Source: Sequoia sempervirens
Taxonomy: Eukaryota; Streptophyta; Pinopsida; Cupressales; Cupressaceae
DNA: 64,000 nucleotides
Assembly: GCA_007258455.2 (NCBI GenBank)
Contig: VDFB02000001.1
Coordinates: forward strand, 16,612,162-16,676,161
Reading direction: 5' to 3'
Numbering within the stretch: the stretch's first letter is position 1; every line of letters starts with the position of its first letter. The position numbers and the translations under genes are program-made. Below the pieces are notes generated by a model, which was not told the DNA's origin, did not search any database, and worked only from the letters and a program-made list of their open reading frames with translations. Below, in pieces: positions 56,990 to 64,000 of this stretch.

Positions 56990-57991
56990 GAGCACATATT
57001 TGATCACATGCTTACATGAGGCCATATTGAGTTATTTGTTCCATTTTGATGTTTGATATTGCAATAAGGTCCAAGAGACCACCTTTGTGGTGTTATTGGT
57101 CCTAGGATGTTCATTTCTCATATATTGTAAAAAATGTCAAAAGTTTAAAATTAGGTAGATGAAGTGTCATTAAGGTGTTTTGTGAAAAAACTAATCAAAA
57201 GGTGGTTGAAAGTAGTTAGTTTTGGTTGAAAATGTATAAATAAACCCTCCAAAACTCGAATTGGGGGTTGCAGACATCATTTTTGAAGATTGATGAATGA
57301 AAACCTCAAATGTTGTGCATTTTTCTGATTTTCACATTGTTTCCAGATTGAAGTTGTGATGTGTATGGCCTGGTATGGACTCAAATAATACAGTATCATA
57401 TATGGATGGAAATATCTCTATTTCTAGTTTCCAATTATTTTTGTCTCATTGAAGTTTATTGAGTTTTGTGGAAGATATGATTATTTTGATGAGATTGTCT
57501 ATTCTAACAATATTGTGCAGAATTTACAGTCTAAAGAAGTGTGATGCTACAGAATATAAAGTCTATATTTTGGATCTAAAATAAATTTTATTTTTTTTCC
57601 ATGTGAATCTACTTTCAGTTTCTTCAATTCTCATCAAAATTCATTAAGAATTGAATAAGTTATGAACATTTTTGTGAGGGCAGGTCTGAACCCTACCTAG
57701 GGTTTACAGTTTTGGGAATAATACAATAACTTTCATTTACACTGTTGTATCTTCATAAGAATTGGAGAAAAAGTCTATAAGTATTTTTTCCTCAATCTCA
57801 CTAGAGGGATTGGCTTAATTATTTGTTTTTTAGAAGTTATTAATGACTGTTCATGGAAATAAATTGTGGGCTGCCATAGTTATGTTTCCAATTAGATATA
57901 CAATGCCAAATAGCATGTGTTATATAAAGATTTTTTTGGATTATTATTGAAGTTTGTGAGATGTGTTGTGAATCCTTATAGCTCTGCATCA
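56985..57991 (+). repeat. LTR 3 of the tandem array
   Basis: Begins TGTAGGAGCACA, ends GCATCA; 1007 bp. The unit 2 ORF ends a few bases into it (GSLV then TAG). Confidence 0.85.
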
Positions 57992-57994
57992 AAT

Positions 57995-58006
57995 TGGTAT
58001 CAGAGC
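57995..58006 (+). promoter_or_regulatory. Primer-binding site TGGTATCAGAGC, unit 3
   Basis: Exact initiator Met-tRNA complement. Confidence 0.9.
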
Positions 58007-58094
58007 CTAGAAAAGATATGGGCTGGTGAAGTTTGTTGGTTTGGTGTTTGTGGTTGTGTGTTGTGCAGGTTGAGGAAGGAACCGGATTGCCTAG

Positions 58095-58918
58095 ATGTGG
58101 CAAAGTGAAGTGGAAGCAAGGAGAGACTTGCTTGTGGAGATGGATTTTTTGAGAAGATTGGAAACATGTTTGTAGGCTGAGGATTCACAAAGGAATAAGG
58201 AAAGAGAGGAAAAAGAGTTGAGAAAGATGGAGAGAAAGAAGGCAAGACAAATAGAGTTTGAGAAAGTCATTGAAGATATAAGCCAAAGGTTGGAAAGATT
58301 AGACAAAGAACACCAACTTCTTAAGAAATCACTAAGGAGTTGGCATATACCAATTTCAAAGGGGTTAAGATGGCCTATAAAGAAGATTATGAAGAAGCAA
58401 GGAAAACAAAAGAGAGAAGCAAATTCAGTCAATGATGAAGAAGAAGATTTATGGGTACAATATGCAGCCATTGAAGAAGAATGGAATAGTAAGGTTGGTA
58501 ATGGAAAAGTTAAACAAGAGGAAGAAGAACTCATCAAGGTGGAAGAAGACAAGGATGTATTGAGGTTTCAAGTGAATTGGTGTCAATATTGGATAAGTTG
58601 GTTATGGGTGAAGAGGAATTTGAAGTACAAGAAGACAAGGAGGAGACCTCAAGGTCTCTATATTTTGTTTCTAATTTTTCTTTGGATTATGTGTGTGCAG
58701 ATTATGAAGGACAAAGTGAAGTGTTTGATGATACGATAGAGTTTTGGGACTTCCAAGTTGCAAGGATACTTGAAATGAGAAGGAATAAGAAGAAGAAAAG
58801 GAATAAAGGACAAAATTTGATTGAAAAGACAAAGGACAAGGTGCAACCTAACTGGAAGACTAGGAAGAAGACAGTTCAAAGGGGCTTGAATTCTTTTGCC
58901 CTCGGGAGTTTGGTGTAG
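58095..58918 (+). pseudogene. Coiled-coil ORF of array unit 3
   Basis: ATG 58095 (MWQSEVE) or ATG 58140. TAG at about 58173 replaces the CAG (Gln) of the other units. A small insertion near 58556 (GATGTATTGAGG against GACATTGAGG) shifts the frame. The remaining sequence to 58918 matches the other units. Confidence 0.7.
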
Positions 58919-59920
58919 GAGCACCTATTTTATCACATGCCTCCATGAGGCCATATTGAGTTATTTGTTACATTTTGATGTTTTGATATTGTAATAAGGT
59001 CCAAGAGACCACCTTTGTGGTGTTATAGGTCCTAGGATGTTCATTTCTCATATATTGTAAAAAATGTCAGAAGTTTAAAATTAGGTAGATGAAGTGTCAT
59101 TAAGGTGTTTTGTGAACAAACTAATAAAAAGGTGGTTGAAAATGGTTATTTTTGGTTGAAAATGTATAAATGAACCCTCCAAAACTCGAATTGGGGGTTG
59201 GAGACATCATTTTTTAAGATTGATGAATGGAAACCTCAAATGTTGTGTATTTTTCTGATTTTCACATTGTTTCCAGATTGAAGTTGTGATGTGTATGGCC
59301 TGGTATGGACTCAAATAATATAGTATCATATATGGATGGAAATATCTATGTTTCTAGTTTCCAATTATTTTTGTCTCATTGAATTTTATTGAGTTTTGTG
59401 GAAGATATGATTATTTTGGTGAGACTATCTATTTTAACAATATTGTGTAGAATTTATAGTCTAAAGAAGTGTGATGGTACAGAATATAAAGTCTATATTT
59501 TGGATCTAAAATAAATGTTATTTTGTTTCCATGTTAATCTACTTTCATTTTCTTCAATTCTCATCAAAATTCATTAAGAATTGAATAAGTTATGAACATT
59601 TTTGTGAGGGCAAGTTTAAACCCTACATAGGGTTTGCAGTTTTGGGAAAAATACAATAACTTTCATTTACACCGTTGGATCTTCATAAGAATTGGAGAAA
59701 AAGTCTATAACTATTTTTTCGTCAATCTCACTAGAGGGTTTGGATTAATTTTTTTTTTTTGGAAGTTATTAATGACTGTTCATGGAAATAAATTGAGGGA
59801 TCCCATAGTTATGTTTCCAATGAGATATACAATGCCAAATAGCATGTGTTATATAAAGATTGTTTTGGATTATTATTGACGTTTGTGAGATGTGTTGTGA
59901 ATCCTTATAGCTCTACATCA
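58914..59920 (+). repeat. LTR 4 of the tandem array
   Basis: Begins TGTAGGAGCACC, ends ACATCA; 1007 bp. Confidence 0.85.
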
Positions 59921-59923
59921 AAT

Positions 59924-59935
59924 TGGTATCAGAGC
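59924..59935 (+). promoter_or_regulatory. Primer-binding site TGGTATCAGAGC, unit 4
   Basis: Exact initiator Met-tRNA complement. Confidence 0.9.
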
Positions 59936-60023
59936 CTAGAAAAGATATGGGCTGGTGAAGTTTGTTGGTTTGGTGTTTGTGGTTGTGTGTTGTGCAGGTT
60001 GAGGAAGGAACCTGATTGCCTAG

Positions 60024-60845
60024 ATGTGGCAAAGTGAAGTGGAAGAAAGGAGAGACTTGCTTGTGGAGATGGATTTTTTTAGAAGATTGGAAAGATGTTT
60101 GCAGGCTGAGGATTCACAAAGGAATAAGGAAAGAGAGGAAAAAGAGTTGAGAAAGATGGAGAGAAAGAAGACAAGACAAATAGAGTTTGAGAAAGCCATG
60201 GAAGAGATAAGCCAAAGGTTGGAAAGATTAGACAAAGAACACCAACTTCTTAAGAAATCACTAAGGAGTTGGAATATACCAATTTCAAAGGGGTTAAGAT
60301 GGCCTATAAAGAAGATTATGAAGAAGCAAAGAAAACAAAAGAGGGAAGAAAATTCAATCAATGATGAAGAAGAAGATTTATGGGTACAATATGCAGCCAT
60401 TGAAGAAGAATGGAATAGTAAGGTTGGTGATGGAAAAGTTAAACAAGAGGAAGAAGAATTCATCAAGGTGGAAGAAGACAAGAACATTGAGGTTTCAAGT
60501 GAATTGGTGTTAGTATTGGATAAGTTGGTTATGGGTGAAGAGTAATTTGAAGTACAAGAAGTCAAGGAGGAGACCTCAAGGTCTCTGTATTTTGTTTCTA
60601 ATTTTTCTTTGGATTATGTATGTGCAGATTATGAAGGACAAAGTGAAGTGTTTGATGATATGATAGAGTTTTGGGACTTCCAAATTGAAAGGATACTTGA
60701 AATGAGAAGGCATAAGAAGAACAAAATTAATAAAGGACAAAATCTAATTGAAAAGACAAAGGACAAGGTGCAACCTAACTGGAAGACTAGGAAGAAGACA
60801 ATTCAAAGGGGCTTGAATTCTTTTGCCCTCAGGAGTTTGGTGTAG
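60024..60845 (+). pseudogene. Coiled-coil ORF of array unit 4 (best preserved)
   Basis: ATG 60024 opens a frame of 273 residues broken by a single TAA at 60543 (GAA in the other units). An inner ATG at 60069 gives 258. Domains: a charged coiled coil at about residues 15-75 (EREEKELRKMERKKTRQIEF, RLERLDKEHQLLKKS), a conserved basic patch (IPISKGLRWPIKKIMKKQRK), an acidic middle, a hydrophobic LYFVSNFSLDYVCADY stretch, and a basic C-terminus (KVQPNWKTRKKTIQRGLNSF). There is no zinc knuckle and no gag-domain motif. The product ends at the LTR. It may act in RNA binding for a non-autonomous element; this is inference. Confidence 0.72.
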
Positions 60846-61848
60846 GAGCACCTATTTAATCACATGCCTCCATGAGGCAATATTGAGTTATTTGTTCCAT
60901 TTTGATGTTTTTATATTGTAATAAGGTTGAAGAGACCACCTTTGTGGTGTTATAGGTCCTAGGATGTTCATTTCTCATATATTGTAAAAATTGTCAAAAA
61001 TTTAAAATTAGGTAGATGAAGTGTCATTAAGGTGTTTTGTGAACAAACTAATCAAAAGGTGGTTGAAAATGGTTAGTTTTGGTTTAAAATGTATAAATAA
61101 ACCCTCCAAAACTCGAATTGGGGGTTGCAGACATCATTTTTGAAGATTGATGAATGGAAACCTCAAATGTTGTGCATTTTTCTGATTTTCACATTGTTTC
61201 CAGATTGAAGTTGTGATTTGTACGGCCTGGTATGGACTCAAATAATGTAGTATCATATATGGATGGAAAGATATCTGTTTATAGTTTCCAATTATTTTTG
61301 TCTCATTGAATTTTATTGAGGTTTGTGGAAGATATGATTATTTTAGTGAGACTGTCTATTCTAACAATATTGTGCAGAATTTACATTCTAAAGAAGTGTG
61401 ATGGTACAGAATATAAAGTCTATATTTTGGATCTAAAATAAATTTTATTTTGTTTCCATGTGAATCTAATTTCATTTTCTTCAATTCTCTTCAAAATTCA
61501 TTAAGAATTGAATAAATTATGAACATTTTTGTGAGGGCAGGTCTGAACCCTACCTAGGTTTTGCAGTTTTTGAAAAAAATACAATAACTTTCATTTACAC
61601 CGTTGGATCTTCATAAGAATTGGAGGAAAAGTCTATAACTATTTTTTCATCAATATCACTGGAGGGATTGGATTAATTATTTTTTTTTAGAAGTTATTAA
61701 TGACTGTTCATGGAAATAAATTGTGGGCTGCCATAGTTATGTTTCCAATGAGATATACAATGCCAAATAGCATGTGTCATATAAAGATTGTTTTGGATTA
61801 TTATTGAAGTTTGTGAGATGTGTTTTGAATCCTTATAGCTCTGCATCA
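60841..61848 (+). repeat. LTR 5 of the tandem array
   Basis: Begins TGTAGGAGCACC, ends GCATCA; 1008 bp. Directly after it minus-strand Tat pol (element E) begins, without a primer-binding site. Confidence 0.85.
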
Positions 61849-62382
61849 TTTTCACTTTTGTAGGATCCACCTCAATGCCTTTAGCTGATGTCATGCCAAA
61901 TACACATTTCTTGGGGTTTAATCGCACATTAAATTTCTCCAATCGAGTGAAGATTTTATCTAGAATTTCCATATGTCCCTCTCTAGTGAATTATTTTTCT
62001 AACAAGTCATCTACATAGTCCTTCATAAATGTGTGCATCATGTCATGAAAGATAGTGGTCATTGCAAGCTGATAGGTAGCTCGAACATTCTTCAACTAGA
62101 AAGGCATGGCATTCCAATAGAATGTAATCCATGGGCATGTGAAAGTGGTTTTATCTTGGTCTTCTAGTGCAATTTTGTTTGATTATAGGTTGAAAATCCA
62201 TCCATGAGTGATAACATGGTGTGCCCTACTATAAGATATATGATAATGTCAATGTTGGGAAAAGGAAAATCATCTTTCAGAAAAGCTCTGTTAATATCCC
62301 AAAAATCCATACATATCTTGATGGTGTTATCTGGTTTTGAAATAGGTACAATGTTTGAAATCCATTTAGCATAGTCAATAGG
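61849..62382 (-). pseudogene. Element E: Tat-type reverse transcriptase, second part
   Basis: Read on the minus strand: PIDYAKWISNIVPISKPDNT, ICMDFWDINRAFLKDDFPFP, LMDGFSTYNQ (first catalytic Asp), HTFMKDYVDDLLEK (catalytic pair, about 62010), then LEKFNVRLNPKKCVFGMTSA and VDPTKVK, where the tandem array cuts it. It matches element B (PIDYSKWISNIVSVAKPNGD, LRLNPKKCVFG, MDPAKVKAI). Frameshifts and stops are present. Confidence 0.88.
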
Positions 62383-63364
62383 GGGTGATCCCACAATAGT
62401 TCTTTAGAATTTTTGGCCAAATTGGACACTGAAATAAATTTTTTTAACTAAATCTTCACTTTTGGGCACCTATAGCGGCTAAACCGTGAGGAATTTGAAG
62501 ATGATGCAAACTAGAGTTTCATGAAATTTTGTCTATAGATTCTAAATATTATTTTTTCAAAATTTTTGGAATCAAATTGCACTTCTTTTTCCATCTCCCT
62601 CAAAAATGGTTTTCAGAAAACAACATTTTTAAAAAGTGATGTTCATTGTATAACGCATAACTTTTTCCATGAAGGATAAAATTCTCATTCTTTTGAATTT
62701 AGATTTGTAACTCGATATCTAGTGCTTCCACTTGGTTAGATAGTTTTTTATTAAATATTTTTTCTTTAATCAAGTTTCAAAGTCAAACCAATTACAATTC
62801 AGACATTACATGACCGTATAACGCGTAACATTTTTTTGTATCAAAATTCAATTTATTTTAATTTTTGTTGGATCAAGGACTTCAATATCTTGTGCACTCA
62901 TATTTTTCATTTTTTTTTTATAGTCTGAAATTTTTCCACATATGCAGAATAGAGAGCTTGATTTTTAGTGAAAAGCCTCCATTCACAAGGAATAAAAAAT
63001 AAATATAATAATACAATTAAATTTATTTAAAATTATACTTTTTGGGAAGCTTATAATAAGGACTACATACTTACAAAAAATAAATTTTAAATGAATTCAT
63101 TTGATCTCCCAAAAGGTAAATCAAAAATGGTTTTTTATCAGCATTTTGATAGGTGTAAAGGAGACTCCGTTATAGGCATGGTTTAAAACTAGCAGGGTTC
63201 TATCCAAGGGGGTTTGATCTAAGGTAGTTTGATCAAACCCTCTTCAATTGGAATGATTTAAATGGAACTTTTTAAGGCTTAAATAATTATATTTTCTAAA
63301 AATATGTGATTTTAGCAAAAATAGAATCTCCCAGAAATTGTAAACCAGCTTTATGGGATCACCC
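62383..63364 (+). mobile_element. DNA transposon family X, copy 2 (982 bp) inside Tat RT
   Basis: The ends are GGGTGATCCCACAATAG and, inverted, GGGTGATCCCATAAAGC then TGGTTTACAATTT. It splits the RT codons of GFIQ and PIDYAKW. Flanks TAGG and TAAG look like a 4-bp duplication with one change. It is homologous over its whole length to 30372-31357 (for example the shared TTTGATCAAAC, GATAGGTGTAAAGGAGACTC and GGATCAAGGACTTCAATATC words, in opposite orientation). No transposase frame is visible. Confidence 0.85.
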
Positions 63365-64000
63365 TAAGTTGTATAAATCCTGTATCCAATAGTTTCTTCA
63401 ATTCAACTTTTACCCGAAGGGAAATGTGTGGATGAATTTTCTCAACTTTTTCTTCACTAGCTTTACTCGAGGTGGTAGGGATAAATGATGCATGATAAAA
63501 TCTAGATCCACACCTGGTATGTCAGCGTAGGACCAAGAAAAGTTGATTTGTCTCTCTTCAAAGAACTTAGTAAAGCTTGGTTTTCTTCCTCTATCATGGA
63601 TGTTGCTAGATGTAGGGTCTTCGCCATTTCAACTGTACCAATGTTGATGGATTGTGTAGGTTCAACTAGCACCGAAGATGTCTCATGATAGTGCTTGGGA
63701 AGAGTGTCAAATATCCCATCTTTCGATGCCTCAAAGAGTTTTTCACCATTAGATGTGCTCTTTATTTTTACTTTTTCTTGATCTAATACTACCATTAAAT
63801 GGTTTTCACCATTAGATCAATTTTTGATATTCATTATTTTGCAGCTAAGAGATTTGGAACTCCCCTTGTCTGAAGCTTCATTATTAGATTCAATGATGGA
63901 ACTTGTTTCGGGATTACCAGAGAAAAGGAAGTACACAATAGTGTCATCATTTGGAAAGATAGGTATATCAAGCAGCTTGGTTTGGTCCTAGTAAATTAGT
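63365..64000 (-). pseudogene. Element E: segment before and at the start of RT
   Basis: Read on the minus strand from the window end: FPNDDTIVYFLFSGNPETSS, SNGENHLMVVLDQEKVKIKS, NGEKLFEASKDG, SSVLVEPTQSINIGTVEMAK, then a decayed VDLDFIMHHLSLPPRVKLVK and VKVELKKLLDTGFIQ. It aligns with element B residues around 15440-15910 (LLDLEKVKIKDASDGENLKE, ILIEETQEVNLGTVESPK). The two NGEN repeats are kept. The protease and gag of E lie beyond the window. Confidence 0.82.

Larger units (their letters stand above)
53129..61848 (+). mobile_element. Tandem array of a ~1.9-kb-period non-autonomous LTR retrotransposon: five LTRs, four internal regions
   Basis: LTRs are at 53129-54141, 55049-56058, 56985-57991, 58914-59920 and 60841-61848 (1007-1013 bp). 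Each of the first four is followed by AAT or AAG and the primer-binding site TGGTATCAGAGC (54145, 56062, 57995, 59924), complementary to the 3' end of initiator Met-tRNA. Internal regions are 907-926 bp with one coiled-coil ORF. There is no gag, RT or integrase. The repeat period is 1917-1933 bp. The array reads (LTR-internal)x4-LTR, the product expected from unequal recombination between LTRs. Confidence 0.9.

Noticed and set aside
54328..60565. Minus-strand Ser/Leu-rich frames opposite the coiled-coil ORFs of the array
   Set aside because: They repeat with the sense ORF because the sense strand is GAA/AAG-rich; the sense frame has the coherent protein.

Overview
This window is nuclear DNA from a large, repeat-rich plant genome. 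It holds no rRNA, tRNA, CRISPR array, bacterial operon or recognisable intact host gene. Almost all of it is nested, decayed LTR retrotransposons. The Ty3/gypsy elements belong to the Tat lineage, recognised by a second, archaeal-type RNase H between the first RNase H and integrase and by the absence of a chromodomain. The very long elements and AT-rich spacers fit a gymnosperm or another big-genome seed plant, but the sequence does not fix the species.

Layout. 1-7746: element A, a Tat-like element with no visible reverse transcriptase or integrase, a broken glutamine-rich ORF with a G-patch-like motif, and a 3' region packed with small RNA-like hairpins. 7747-26446: element B, a complete 18.7-kb Tat element inserted into the 3' LTR of A. 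B has 1360-bp LTRs, a GTTAT target-site duplication, a broken gag-pol on the + strand, an antisense plant-mobile-domain (PMD) gene, and three GC-rich hairpin arrays. 26452-28266: LTR-like DNA. 28267-33840: a minus-strand Ty1/copia pol (D) broken by two different DNA transposons, flanked by a large inverted repeat and a solo-LTR-like block. 33841-41292: element C, a second Tat element on the minus strand, again with an antisense PMD gene; it runs into an assembly gap. 41393-45690: AT-rich, mostly featureless DNA. 45690-53100: two broken retroelement-type coding regions on the + strand. 53129-61848: a tandem array of five LTRs and four internal segments from a small non-autonomous retrotransposon. 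61849-64000: a third Tat pol (E) on the minus strand, split by a second copy of a DNA transposon that also splits D.

How the parts relate. The three Tat elements with a visible 3' region (A, B, C) share an architecture: a repeated GTGAAAACC stem-loop downstream of their coding region, an antisense PMD gene in B and C, and a hairpin directly before the polypurine tract whose stem sequence changes while its pairing is kept. No element is coding-competent. Most in-frame stops are TAG at positions where glutamine (CAG) fits, with TGA where arginine (CGA) fits, on both coding strands. This is the pattern expected from deamination of methylated cytosine in CHG and CG contexts. B's two LTRs differ at only about 23 of 1360 positions by hand count, so B looks too young for its load of nonsense codons.

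Most interesting signals: the covarying hairpins with a constant 10-nt loop in A (5394-5687) and once in B; the PPT-adjacent hairpins; the GGGCG/CGCCC hairpin arrays in the leader and 3' region of B; and the DNA transposon family with an apparent 4-bp target duplication.
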